Assembly (NCBI GenBank): GCA_019058425.1
Contig: JAHPYZ010000044.1
Span: 1 to 40,178, forward strand
DNA length: 40,178 nucleotides
DNA from: Promethearchaeota archaeon
GTDB taxonomy: Archaea; Asgardarchaeota; Lokiarchaeia; Sigyniarchaeales; SOKP01
Direction: 5' to 3'
Made by a program: the position numbers and the translations under genes. This document shows positions 17,385 to 26,286 of this stretch, one piece after another. The first letter of the stretch is position 1; each line of letters starts with the position of its first letter. The notes beneath the pieces were generated by a model. It was not told where the DNA came from, did not search any database, and saw only the letters and a program-made list of their open reading frames with translations.

Positions 17385-18524
17385 TTAACTTAATATATAA
17401 TTATTTTGAACCACTTTCAATAAATTTTCATGTATAAATTTAGTTCCCTTTTTCTTGTATATATCTATTAATTCATTCATTGAGGTAGTTCTACCATTAA
17501 TAGCTGATAAATATGCTAAAAGGACTGTAGCTACAGCTTCTTTTGCATGTTCAGGTTTAAATTCAGGTTCTTTATCTTCTAATATACAATCTGTAAAATA
17601 AGAATCTTCAATACCCATTGAAATATGATAATATTTAGGAAAGGGACCATGGTCAATTTTTGGAAAATACCATCCATTCGATTTATCAGCTTGTAGTTTC
17701 TGGGGAGTATAAATTTTAATGGGATTTTCCCAATTGTGATTTTCTATTAAAGTCCCTTCTGTACCAAATAATTCTATTTGATTATATGGAGGAGAATTAA
17801 GAGTAAAACTTAATGTGCATTCTATAATAACACCAGATCGATATTTTAAAAAAACAAACGCATTATCTTCTGCTTTTTCTGGCAAGTTAATTATTTGTTT
17901 AGTAATCCAACAATACGCAGAATCTACTTTATCGTTTAAAATCCAATTTAAAGTGGCAAATTTGTGAACACCCATATCCATTAAAGCTCCTCCTCCAGCT
18001 TTGATTGGATCTGCTTTCCAAGATTTTGGATTTGTAATATTATGAACTTCTGGTACACCTTCATACGTCCTAATCATAAAAACTTTCCCAACTGTTCCTT
18101 GATTTACAAAGTTATGAATAACTTGATGAGCAGGTAAAAAACGATGATTTTCAGCAATCATAAATTTGACTCCTGCTTTCTTAGTAACTTCAATCATTTT
18201 GTCACATCCTTCAAGAGTCGTCGCCATAGGTTTTTCACATAAAATATCTTTTCCTGCTTTGGCAGCCTCAATCACAACTTCTTCATGCGCATGATGAGGA
18301 ACCATAACAAGAACCGCATCAATATCACTCTCTAAAAGATCTTGATAAGATGAAAATGTTTTTAATTTGAAGATTTTAGCTAGTTTGTTTGCTTTTTTTT
18401 GGTTTTTATCATAAACCGATACAAATTTTATTTTGGGATTATCTTTACAACCGACATAATGATAAGGCCAAGCTGAATTGAAAGTGTTGCCAATTCCAAC
18501 TAATCCATATTTTACAGAATTCAT
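17385..18524 (-). CDS. Gfo/Idh/MocA family oxidoreductase (copy 1)
   Basis: NAD(P)-dependent sugar-type dehydrogenase of 379 residues. The N-terminal Rossmann motif is GLVGIGNT (8-15); CEKPMA holds the conserved catalytic Lys; AENHRFLPAHQ and GGGALMDMGVHK follow, with the latter supplying the substrate-site His. Family members oxidise a hydroxyl of sugars, inositol or sugar acids. It is a close paralogue of the gene at 20167-21318: large blocks such as KKAGVKFMIAENHRFLPAHQ are identical. The start is divergent from the SDR gene (103 bases between), suggesting shared control. Confidence 0.88.
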   Translation of the reverse strand: MNSVKYGLVGIGNTFNSAWPYHYVGCKDNPKIKFVSVYDKNQKKANKLAKIFKLKTFSSYQDLLESDIDAVLVMVPHHAHEEVVIEAAKAGKDILCEKPMATTLEGCDKMIEVTKKAGVKFMIAENHRFLPAHQVIHNFVNQGTVGKVFMIRTYEGVPEVHNITNPKSWKADPIKAGGGALMDMGVHKFATLNWILNDKVDSAYCWITKQIINLPEKAEDNAFVFLKYRSGVIIECTLSFTLNSPPYNQIELFGTEGTLIENHNWENPIKIYTPQKLQADKSNGWYFPKIDHGPFPKYYHISMGIEDSYFTDCILEDKEPEFKPEHAKEAVATVLLAYLSAINGRTTSMNELIDIYKKKGTKFIHENLLKVVQNNYILS

Positions 18525-18627
18525 AAATTAGAAAAATTTGAAAAGCCTAAATAAGTTTGTTCTTCAACTTTATCAAAATTCCTTAGTAAAATTAATTTAT
18601 TAATACAGTATAAGTAAAATAAGGTGT

Positions 18628-19410
18628 ATGAAAATTAGATTAAAAGATAAAATTGTTGTATTAACTGGAGCCGCTTCTGGAATTGGCAGATCCACTGCAA
18701 TATTATTTGCCAAAGAAGGTGCAATTCAAATTCTTTCTGATATAGATGAAGTAGGTCTTAAAGAAACCCTTGAAATGATTGAAAATAGTAAAGATAAGAC
18801 TTCAATAATGAAAGTAGATGTAAGAAATCCAGAAGAAGTAAAGAATATGATTGATTCAACCATTGAAAAATATGGGAGAATCGATGTTTTGATCGTTAAT
18901 GCGGGAGTCGTGCGAGTCGGACCAGTTGAGACGTTTCCAGATGAAGATTATGATCTTCTTATAGATGTGAATCTTAAAGGAACTCATCATACATGTAAAT
19001 TCGCTGTTCCTTACTTTAAAAAGCAGAAATTTGGTTCAATTATTACATTAGCTTCTGTTGCTGCTCACATAGGGCAAACTGCTCATGCAAACTATTGTTC
19101 TACAAAAGCGGGAGTTCTGGGATATACAAGAGCTTTAGCTTTAGATTTAGCACCTTATAATATACGGGTAAATAGTGTAAGTCCGGGAGCTACTGATACA
19201 CCAATGCTACAAAGTGATGTGGCAAAACAGGCTAAAGACAGAGGAATCACATACAAAGAAGTTAAGAAAGAGTTTGAATCAGAAGGAGTTTTGGGACGAT
19301 GGGCAACACCTGAAGAGATTGCTACAGGTATATTATTCTTAGCCACTGAAGAATCCTCTTATATAACTGGAGCTGATCTGAGAATCGATGGAGGATGGAC
19401 TACTCAATAA
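18628..19410 (+). CDS. Short-chain dehydrogenase/reductase
   Basis: Classical SDR, 260 residues. Cofactor motif TGAASGIG (14-21), NAG in VLIVNAGVV, catalytic Ser in TLASVAAHIG and the Tyr-x3-Lys in NYCSTKAG, then SPGATDTPM and the C-terminal ITGADLRIDGG. Asp after the second strand (LSDIDE) favours NAD(H) over NADP(H). The start ATG follows AAGGTG by one base plus T, a usable but close Shine-Dalgarno. It lies between the two Gfo/Idh/MocA paralogues, suggesting a shared polyol or sugar oxidation path. A second SDR is at 23481-24230. Confidence 0.88.
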   Translation: MKIRLKDKIVVLTGAASGIGRSTAILFAKEGAIQILSDIDEVGLKETLEMIENSKDKTSIMKVDVRNPEEVKNMIDSTIEKYGRIDVLIVNAGVVRVGPVETFPDEDYDLLIDVNLKGTHHTCKFAVPYFKKQKFGSIITLASVAAHIGQTAHANYCSTKAGVLGYTRALALDLAPYNIRVNSVSPGATDTPMLQSDVAKQAKDRGITYKEVKKEFESEGVLGRWATPEEIATGILFLATEESSYITGADLRIDGGWTTQ

Positions 19411-19443
19411 ATTTAATTAACTTCTTTTTCTATCTTTTTAATA

Positions 19444-20139
19444 TTATTCTAAAGCATTATTAATAGCTGCTCTTGCTAGTAATCTAGTTGAATCTAAAGT
19501 AGGTAAAGGGCAATCATTAGGATCTACAATTAGAGGAATTTCTGTACATCCAAGAACAACGGCATCGCAGCCATTTTTTGCTAGTTTGAGGATTATTTTA
19601 TTAATAATTTTTCTTGATTCCTCCAAAAATATTCCATTTACCAATTCTTCAAAAATGATCTTATCGATTTTATCTTGATCCGCAACTATGGGAATCTCAG
19701 AAGTCATTCTAAACTTCTTAAGAGCATCTGGATATACCGGAGAATTCATGAGATATTTTGTTCCTAGAATTCCTAAATGCTTAAATTTTTGTTTTTTTGC
19801 TTCTTCTCCCACCACTTCTGCAATATGGAGAAATGGGATAGGAGATTTAGATATCATCAAATCATAAGCTTGATGTATAGTGTTATCTGGGCAAATTCCA
19901 AGTTCAGCTCCTGCGTTTGCTACAATATTAGCTGAGTTGAGCATTAAATCTGCTACTCCTTCCCAATTACCATTCCATATATGTTGCATATAATCAGCTA
20001 AAGGCGGAGTATGCATCGTTATTTCGGGATGTCTATATTTAAATAACTTTTCTTGGGCTTCTATACAAATTGTTTTATAACAAAGCGCAGCTCCTTCTGC
20101 ACTACAACAAATAATTCCAATATGTTTTACCAATTTCAA
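19444..20139 (-). CDS. Aspartate/glutamate racemase family protein
   Basis: Protein of 231 residues with two racemase-like halves. The C-terminal cysteine motif is clear (VVLGCTEIPLIV, about 194-205). The N-terminal cysteine motif, normally CNT(M/A)H, is changed to GICPDNTIHQ (about 81-90), with the Cys two residues further from Asn-Thr. IGIICCSAEGAA near the start and HIAEVV in the middle fit the fold. It may racemise Asp, Glu or hydantoin-like substrates, or be a maleate-isomerase relative. It is downstream of the second Gfo/Idh/MocA gene (27 bases), probably in one transcript with it. Confidence 0.8.
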   Translation of the reverse strand: MKLVKHIGIICCSAEGAALCYKTICIEAQEKLFKYRHPEITMHTPPLADYMQHIWNGNWEGVADLMLNSANIVANAGAELGICPDNTIHQAYDLMISKSPIPFLHIAEVVGEEAKKQKFKHLGILGTKYLMNSPVYPDALKKFRMTSEIPIVADQDKIDKIIFEELVNGIFLEESRKIINKIILKLAKNGCDAVVLGCTEIPLIVDPNDCPLPTLDSTRLLARAAINNALE

Positions 20140-20166
20140 TCCCCTTTTATTTTAACTATTACGTTT

Positions 20167-21318
20167 TTACCAATTTAAATTTTTATAATTATTTTGAATT
20201 ACAGGCAAAAAATCTTTCAATATTTTATCTGTTCCTTTTTGTTTTGCGAAATTTCTAAATTCATCCATAGTTGTTATTTTTCCGTTCTTAGCAGAAAGAT
20301 ATGAAAGAAGAACAACAGCAACTGCTTCTTTTGCTTGTTCAGGAGTGAATTCAGGTTCTCTATCTTTTAATATACATTCAGCAAAATATCGATCTTCATA
20401 CCGAGCAGATATCGTATAATATTGGGGATAGGCTCCATGTTCAATAGGTATAGAAGGACTATAGAATTCACCTTTTTTTTCAGCTTCAGAGTGAGATGAA
20501 AAAATTTTGAGAGGATTTTCCCATGAATGGTCTTCATAGATTGTGCCTTTTGTTCCTTGTAATTCTGTACTATTATTTAAAGGATGTACAGTTGTGGATG
20601 ATAAACTGATACTTACGACAGCTCCTGACTTATAACGAAGTAAAATAATTGCAGTATCCTCTCCTTTATTAGGCGGACTTTTTAGCGTTTTTGAACACCA
20701 ACATTGAGCAGATTCAACCTTACCCAAAAACCAGTTTAACATTGCAACTTTATGCACACCTTGGTCCATAACAACTCCTCCTCCACCCTTATCAAATGTG
20801 AAATGCCAGAACTCAGGATCTAAAAATTCTTGAGGATCACAATAAGCGCCTTCATATGTTCGAGCTAAAAAAATATCTCCAATAAACCCTTTATCAAGTA
20901 TTTGTTTTATATACTGATGAGCTGGTAAGAATCGGTGATTTTCAGCAATCATAAATTTTACTCCAGCCTTTTTAGTTGCTTCAATCATTCTATCACATTC
21001 TTCTAGAGTACAAGCCATTGGTTTCTCACATAATACATGCTTACCTGCTTCAGCTATCTTCTCAGTTAATTCAGCGTGTAAAAAATGTGGAACCAGTAAT
21101 AACACTGCATCAATATCACTTTGAAGAAATTTATCAAAATCCGTAAAGGCTGTTAGTTTATTTCTTTTAGACACACGATTTAAATTTCGGTCATTTATAT
21201 CATAGGCAGCAATAAATTTAATGTTAGGATTAGGATCTTTTTTAATCCCTAAAGTATGATAACTGCTTGCATTTCCACATCCAATGATACCAAATTTTAC
21301 TTGTTCTATAGCATCCAT
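20167..21318 (-). CDS. Gfo/Idh/MocA family oxidoreductase (copy 2)
   Basis: NAD(P)-dependent oxidoreductase of 383 residues, paralogue of the 17385-18524 gene. GIIGCGNAS (9-17) is the dinucleotide motif, CEKPMACT carries the catalytic Lys, and GGGGVVMDQGVHKVAMLNWFLG the conserved His. Differences between the copies cluster around residues 160-185 and 255-285, the usual substrate-facing regions, so they probably act on different substrates or in successive steps. The start is divergent from the ABC transporter operon (164 bases). Gene order in the transcript: this gene, then the racemase-like gene. Confidence 0.88.
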   Translation of the reverse strand: MDAIEQVKFGIIGCGNASSYHTLGIKKDPNPNIKFIAAYDINDRNLNRVSKRNKLTAFTDFDKFLQSDIDAVLLLVPHFLHAELTEKIAEAGKHVLCEKPMACTLEECDRMIEATKKAGVKFMIAENHRFLPAHQYIKQILDKGFIGDIFLARTYEGAYCDPQEFLDPEFWHFTFDKGGGGVVMDQGVHKVAMLNWFLGKVESAQCWCSKTLKSPPNKGEDTAIILLRYKSGAVVSISLSSTTVHPLNNSTELQGTKGTIYEDHSWENPLKIFSSHSEAEKKGEFYSPSIPIEHGAYPQYYTISARYEDRYFAECILKDREPEFTPEQAKEAVAVVLLSYLSAKNGKITTMDEFRNFAKQKGTDKILKDFLPVIQNNYKNLNW

Positions 21319-21436
21319 TTTAAAATTTCAATATAGTATAATGAAGAATATACAATTTTATAAGTTAAATAAATTTATTTTACAAAATATCCAATTAATG
21401 TCAATTAATCCATTTTTGTCAAAAGTGCAATAGTAA

Positions 21437-21448
21437 ATACTTATATAG
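21437..21448 (+). promoter_or_regulatory. TATA-like box of the ABC exporter operon
   Basis: AATACTTATATAG region centred near 21444 predicts transcription start near 21468-21472, giving a short leader before GTG 21483. Confidence 0.4.
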
Positions 21449-21482
21449 TGAGTTTCATCTTGAAAAATAAGCGAAATTAAAT

Positions 21483-22466
21483 GTGATAAATAATATGATT
21501 GAAAAAAAATCAGATATTCCAGTTATTTGTACGAGTAAGTTAACAAAAATATATGGTAGAGGTAATGATATTGTTAAAGCCGTAGATCAGATTGACATTT
21601 CAACACAAACCGGAGTTCATGGATTTTTAGGGCCAAATGGTGCAGGAAAAACTTCAACTATAAACATGTTAATTGGTGCAATATCAATTACTAGTGGAAA
21701 GGCTAAAGTAAAAGGAGAGAATGCAGGATCAATACAAGCACGTCGATTAATTGGATTTCTACCTCAAGATCCAGCATTTTATGAGAAAATGACAGGAGAA
21801 CAATATTTAACTTACATAGGGGAATTAAGTGGTTTGAGAAGACAAGATGCTAAAAATAGAACTCTTGAACTCCTAGAAAATTTACAGTTAACAAAAGCTC
21901 GAGAACGCCAAATTGGAAAATATTCTGAAGGAATGAAACAAAGAATTGGAATTGCTGCAGCTCTCATACACGAACCAGAACTTTTAATACTAGACGAACC
22001 AACTTCGAATTTAGATCCTATTGGACGAGCTAATATTATTAATGATATAAAAAATTTATCAAAAAAAGTTAGTGTGTTTGTTTCAAGTCATATATTATCT
22101 GAAATAGAACAGATGTGTGAAAATGTTACTATGATTAATAACGGTAAAATTGTATTAGCTGATACTATTAAAAATATTAAAAAAATGCATTCAATCAAGA
22201 GTAGTCATAATATTATCATATTAAATACAAATTCAAATGAAGATATGATACAACTGTTGCAAGCGAAGGATTTTATATCTAATATTTGGATAGATGAGAA
22301 TGATAGTAAAATTCATATTATTCCAAACGATATTGAATCACTCCAGAAATCTATTCCAAAAATAATTCTTGATAATAATTTAATATTAAGAGAATTCTAT
22401 CAACCAGAAACTTCCTTACAGGATGTTTTTATCGAAATAATGGAAGACGAGGTGAATAAAAAATGA
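21483..22466 (+). CDS. ABC transporter ATP-binding protein
   Basis: ATPase subunit of 327 residues of the ABC-2 exporter (NatA/CcmA-like) type. Walker A is GPNGAGKT (50-57), the Q-loop is in LPQDP (93-97), the signature is YSEGMKQR (147-154, SEG-x-K variant of LSGGQ as commonly seen in this group), Walker B is LLILDEP (167-173) and the H-loop is SSHIL (201-205). About 100 residues after the core form a regulatory tail. GTG 21483 is the start as drawn; ATG 21495 is possible. The stop overlaps the permease start in ATGA, indicating translational coupling. Confidence 0.92.
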   Translation: MINNMIEKKSDIPVICTSKLTKIYGRGNDIVKAVDQIDISTQTGVHGFLGPNGAGKTSTINMLIGAISITSGKAKVKGENAGSIQARRLIGFLPQDPAFYEKMTGEQYLTYIGELSGLRRQDAKNRTLELLENLQLTKARERQIGKYSEGMKQRIGIAAALIHEPELLILDEPTSNLDPIGRANIINDIKNLSKKVSVFVSSHILSEIEQMCENVTMINNGKIVLADTIKNIKKMHSIKSSHNIIILNTNSNEDMIQLLQAKDFISNIWIDENDSKIHIIPNDIESLQKSIPKIILDNNLILREFYQPETSLQDVFIEIMEDEVNKK

Positions 22467-23419
22467 ATAACGGGGAAACAACACGATATAAAAAAATAAT
22501 AAGAGGAAAATTGCTATATCATAGAAAGAATTTGATGCCTTCACTAGTAATGATCAAGAAAACCTTTATTTTTGATTTGTGTACGATAAAGAGATTAGTG
22601 ATCTCAATTTTTTTTATGGTATTTGTTCCTGCTTTGGTTTTGATTTTTACACCCTCATGGGTACTTTCTGGAGATAAATATTTAATGCAATTATTAGGAC
22701 TTGTTACTTGGTATTATAATTTTTCATTACTTTTTCCAATTCTCATTATAGGTTCAACTGGTCCTTTAATTTCTGATGAATTAAAATCAGGAACTTTATT
22801 GTTTCTAGTAAGCAAACCAATTAGTCGTCCTCAAATAATTGTATGCAAATTTATCGCTCTTTATCTATTTGGCGTAATAGTGAGTTTTTTAAGTTTATCT
22901 ATCATCTCTCTAATCGCATTAATTAAATATCCTTTTGTTGATATTGGATTCTACTTATGGATAAATTTTCTCTACTCATTAATTATAATAATCTTTTTTG
23001 GAGGAATTACAATGGGGCTCTCCTCAATTTTTAAAAGATCAAGAAATGTCTTACTTCTTCCACTTGTATTAGTAGTTTTTTCATTTCTTGTCATAATGAT
23101 GTTCAAACCAATGCTATTTTACACTACAGACAATTGGTATGAAAAATATTGGTTATACAATTTCGATATTGGATATCACTTTGCAAATGTTTTTATCTGG
23201 ATTGGAGAATTTTATAATCCTAATTTATTAGATTATTTTAGTTGGTTCTTTATGATTTTTGGAATTGTTAAGTATGAATATGATCCGATTGAATATTCTG
23301 ATGAATTTGTCATAACGGAATATTACCATCCCATTGCTTCATTATTCTACCTAATCATTATAGGAGTATTTTTACTTACTATTGGTATTCTATATTTGAA
23401 AAAACGAGATATTTCTTAA
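22463..23419 (+). CDS. ABC-2 type transporter permease
   Basis: Membrane protein of 318 residues with about six helices (roughly 43-63, 78-98, 128-154, 163-188, 195-213, 289-310). The segment ISDELKSGTLLFLVSKPISR (about 103-122) is the hallmark cytoplasmic loop of ABC-2 permeases that docks on the ATPase. A long, Tyr/Trp-rich loop (about 214-288) lies outside the membrane before the last helix, larger than in most relatives, and may be a substrate or surface-binding part. The start overlaps the ATPase stop by four bases. Substrate is unknown. Confidence 0.87.
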   Translation: MNNGETTRYKKIIRGKLLYHRKNLMPSLVMIKKTFIFDLCTIKRLVISIFFMVFVPALVLIFTPSWVLSGDKYLMQLLGLVTWYYNFSLLFPILIIGSTGPLISDELKSGTLLFLVSKPISRPQIIVCKFIALYLFGVIVSFLSLSIISLIALIKYPFVDIGFYLWINFLYSLIIIIFFGGITMGLSSIFKRSRNVLLLPLVLVVFSFLVIMMFKPMLFYTTDNWYEKYWLYNFDIGYHFANVFIWIGEFYNPNLLDYFSWFFMIFGIVKYEYDPIEYSDEFVITEYYHPIASLFYLIIIGVFLLTIGILYLKKRDIS

Positions 23420-23480
23420 TAACATTTAAAATGTTAAATCTTCTCTATTATGTATTAGAGTGTTCCTATAACCAAGTAAT

Positions 23481-24230
23481 TCAAAAACTCATTCCACCAT
23501 CAATTGAAAGTGAAATTCCTGTACAAAATTCATTTAACGTGAGAAATAAAACAGCTTCCGCTACTTCTTGAGGTGTTCCAAGTCTTCCCATTTTTTGACG
23601 AGCAATATACTGTTGTCTTACTTCTTCATAATTTCCACCACGTTTTTTTATGCGTTCTGTCAGAGAAGGAGTATCTGTTGTACCAGGGCAGATTGCGTTT
23701 ACACGAATTTTATCTTCAATATAATCCGCCGCCATTGCTCTTGTCATTGATAGAACAGCACCCTTAGAAGCTGTGTAGGCTGCTCTATCTTTAACTCCTT
23801 TGAGAGCTAAAATTGAGGAATTGTTTATAATTGTTCCATTTGTTGTTTTTAGGTATGGGATTGCATATTTAGATACTAAATAAATACCGCGAACATTGAC
23901 TGCCATAGTTCTATCAAAATCTTCTGTAGATATAGTATCAACAGCACCTCCAAGTACAATACCTGCATTGTTAAATAGAATATCAATTTTTCCAAAGGTC
24001 TTTATTGTTTCATCAATAATTTTTTTTGCTTCTTCCTCGATAGAAACATCTGCTTGAACAAATATAGTTTCACCACCAATTTTTCTAATTTCTTCACTAA
24101 TTTTTAATGCAGATTTTGTAATTGAATTACAACATACTTTAGCTCCTTCCTTTGCAAAAAGAAAAGCGGTTGTTTTGCCAATACCTGCTCCCGCTCCTGT
24201 TATTATAGCAACTTTTCCTTTTAATTTCAT
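23481..24230 (-). CDS. Short-chain dehydrogenase/reductase
   Basis: Classical SDR of 249 residues. TGAGAGIGKT (12-21), NNAGIV (about 87-92), catalytic Ser in INNSSILALKG, Tyr-x3-Lys in AAYTASKGAV and the C-terminal ISLSIDGG are all in place. The second strand ends in CCNS rather than an acidic residue, which would allow NADP(H). It is the last gene of the minus-strand group GH5, KDG-type kinase, BKACE, UroD-like, SDR, after a 93-base gap, so it may have its own promoter. Confidence 0.88.
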   Translation of the reverse strand: MKLKGKVAIITGAGAGIGKTTAFLFAKEGAKVCCNSITKSALKISEEIRKIGGETIFVQADVSIEEEAKKIIDETIKTFGKIDILFNNAGIVLGGAVDTISTEDFDRTMAVNVRGIYLVSKYAIPYLKTTNGTIINNSSILALKGVKDRAAYTASKGAVLSMTRAMAADYIEDKIRVNAICPGTTDTPSLTERIKKRGGNYEEVRQQYIARQKMGRLGTPQEVAEAVLFLTLNEFCTGISLSIDGGMSF

Positions 24231-24323
24231 TATATCAATTTTAAAAATTGGATTTAATTAATACTATAAAATTGAATTTATTTCATAAAACTTTGATGGA
24301 AAGAGATGATTCCAATTTAAAAT

Positions 24324-25454
24324 TTAGTTATTAAAATCTTTAACAATTTCAGATATTTTTATAATTTTTTGAATATTTCCATTTGGAGATAATTCATCAG
24401 AAACACCTAAAATCAGGTTAGGTGCAAACAAATTTAGGACTTTTTGCGTATATCTTTCGAGATAATCCCAACTATATTCTTTTAAAAATAATATCGAAGG
24501 TAATCCATCTAATAATATCTTTTTACCAATTGCGTCTTTGATTTCCTCTAATGTAACATCACCTTGAGGTTTTGCTGTTAAGGCTTCAAATCCATCAAAA
24601 TTTAAAAATTCTAAATACGGTAGTAAATCCTTAAGGCTACCATCAATATGGATGTGACAGTATTTTCCCGCCTGATGAAGCTGCTTAACTCGTTTTTCAT
24701 AATAAGGTAATAAATACTTCTCAAAGTAATGTGGAGGACTTAAATTTGAATCAAGATTCTCGCCAAAATTAACAATTTCTAACGGCGAATTAGAAATCTG
24801 TTTATACATCTCATTATCACAATTCTCTAGAAATATCATAAAATTCTCTATTTGAGAAGGATATTTCTTCAGATATAATATCGTTCTTGTAAAACCCATT
24901 AATTCTGTGACTAATTTTTTATATGGTGATTTCATCAAATATGTACTTGTGACACCAATATCAGCGATTTGTTTGTCTGCTATCTCATAATTTTCTTTTA
25001 AAAATGAAAAATTTGTGTTTTCTAATATGTATCTCATAATTTTAATATCCTCCAAACTCTTTATTGGATATTCAGTTTTATGTCCCCCAAGTCCGCTACC
25101 AATAGATTCTATGTATTTTAGCGTTCCATGAGGTGTTTTATGGATTGTAATGGTTTCTCCCTCCTTTGTTCCATGTTCAGTCTGAACTTTAATATGGGAA
25201 TCAGGTTCAAATCTTGTACTATAGAGTGGCAGATAAAGTGTTTCTTCAGCATAACGAGGACTTATTTTAAGTTCTTTATAGATTTCTAATTGCGTTTTGC
25301 CATAATATTGGGGAGCTACATAAACTGAGAAATTTTTTTTTAGCCTTGAATATATTTTGTTTCCGAAATACCAATAGTATAGTCGTGGACTGAAGACAAT
25401 TTGATGAGATTTTTTTTTTGAAAATGTATTAAGTATTTCTTGTTTAAGAGTCAT
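24324..25454 (-). CDS. Uroporphyrinogen decarboxylase-superfamily protein (UroD-like)
   Basis: Protein of 376 residues with the UroD/MtaA-type barrel: a C-terminal half with HIHIDGSLKDLLPYL (about 268-282), GFEALTAKPQGDVTLEEIKDAIG (about 288-310; conserved core ALTAKPQGDVTLEE) and KILLDGLPSILF. True UroD residues near the N terminus (the RQAGR motif) are absent, so it is not a heme-pathway decarboxylase. Related proteins include cobalamin-linked methyltransferases and many unknowns found next to sugar-oxidoreductase genes. The BKACE gene ends four bases upstream, so the two are tightly coupled. A role in the same catabolic path is likely but its reaction is unknown. Confidence 0.75.
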   Translation of the reverse strand: MTLKQEILNTFSKKKSHQIVFSPRLYYWYFGNKIYSRLKKNFSVYVAPQYYGKTQLEIYKELKISPRYAEETLYLPLYSTRFEPDSHIKVQTEHGTKEGETITIHKTPHGTLKYIESIGSGLGGHKTEYPIKSLEDIKIMRYILENTNFSFLKENYEIADKQIADIGVTSTYLMKSPYKKLVTELMGFTRTILYLKKYPSQIENFMIFLENCDNEMYKQISNSPLEIVNFGENLDSNLSPPHYFEKYLLPYYEKRVKQLHQAGKYCHIHIDGSLKDLLPYLEFLNFDGFEALTAKPQGDVTLEEIKDAIGKKILLDGLPSILFLKEYSWDYLERYTQKVLNLFAPNLILGVSDELSPNGNIQKIIKISEIVKDFNN

Positions 25455-25458
25455 AAAA

Positions 25459-26262
25459 TTAAAGCCCTAACATTTTTCTTGCTTCCGAAGGGTCAGCAAC
25501 ATCACGACCCACATGACCACAAATATCAATGTAATTTTTTACAATTTCAGCATTGTTTTTAGCGGGTATTCCTTTTTTGATAAATGGGTAATCTTCAGTA
25601 CCAACTCTTATGTGTCCACCATGGGTAAGAACAAAAACCAATAATTTCATTTGTTCTTCACCCATTACACTAACAGTATGAATACTATTAGGAGGCATAT
25701 TTTTTTTTCTATTATTATATTCATTATAATGAGGAGAAGACCATGTTCCACCTGGCCAATTAAAAAACAAAGTTAATATATGAGGGCTTGACCAATCTAA
25801 AAGTCCTTTATCAATTAGATAATTCAGGTTCCAATATGAGCCTTGATGCCAGACTTCCCATTCCGGTTTTATATTATTATCCTTACATTTATTACAATAT
25901 TCCGCTAATTCATTTAGAGGGTGTAAGACATCGATTGCCATTTCAGTAAAATGTTCTGCATGATGAGTTAACATAACTGACATCATTTCTGGTTTTGCCT
26001 TAAAATCACCCTCTCTTTTTGGGATTGATTCACTTGACATTCCAGCTTGGATAATAATATCACATCTTTCCCGTATTCTTTTAATGGTATCGACTTCTTC
26101 TCCACGGGGGAGGTGAATATGCGCGATTGCTGCACCAGCTTCATAACACTCTACTACATCATCAATTAATTGATCTATAGTCTGAGCCCAGTTCTTAATA
26201 TCGGGATAAATCCATGAATTTGCTGTAGTAGCAGTTATTATTATTTTTGAATATTCTATCAT
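25459..26262 (-). CDS. BKACE (DUF849) family beta-keto acid cleavage enzyme
   Basis: Barrel enzyme of 267 residues, the size of the family typified by 3-keto-5-aminohexanoate cleavage enzyme (Kce). KIIITATTA starts the first strand; the zinc ligands are His48 and His50 in AHIHLP and Glu223 in GGHIRVGTEDY, with Arg219 and Asp224 at the positions of the Kce substrate residues. The family condenses a beta-keto acid with acetyl-CoA to give acetoacetate and a new CoA ester. Variation at the substrate pocket makes the natural substrate unpredictable. It sits between a KDG-type kinase (24 bases) and the UroD-like gene (4 bases). Confidence 0.87.
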   Translation of the reverse strand: MIEYSKIIITATTANSWIYPDIKNWAQTIDQLIDDVVECYEAGAAIAHIHLPRGEEVDTIKRIRERCDIIIQAGMSSESIPKREGDFKAKPEMMSVMLTHHAEHFTEMAIDVLHPLNELAEYCNKCKDNNIKPEWEVWHQGSYWNLNYLIDKGLLDWSSPHILTLFFNWPGGTWSSPHYNEYNNRKKNMPPNSIHTVSVMGEEQMKLLVFVLTHGGHIRVGTEDYPFIKKGIPAKNNAEIVKNYIDICGHVGRDVADPSEARKMLGL

Positions 26263-26286
26263 TTTTACATCAAACCTTACAATTTT

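Noticed and set aside
23420-23436. Inverted repeat TAACATTT/AAATGTTA after the ABC permease stop
   Set aside because: Only 8-base AT-rich arms and no T-tract after it on either strand; too weak to call a terminator or operator.
24324-25454. Uroporphyrinogen decarboxylase of heme synthesis
   Set aside because: The N-terminal RQAGR motif and catalytic Asp context of HemE are absent, and neighbours are sugar-related, so only superfamily membership is claimed.
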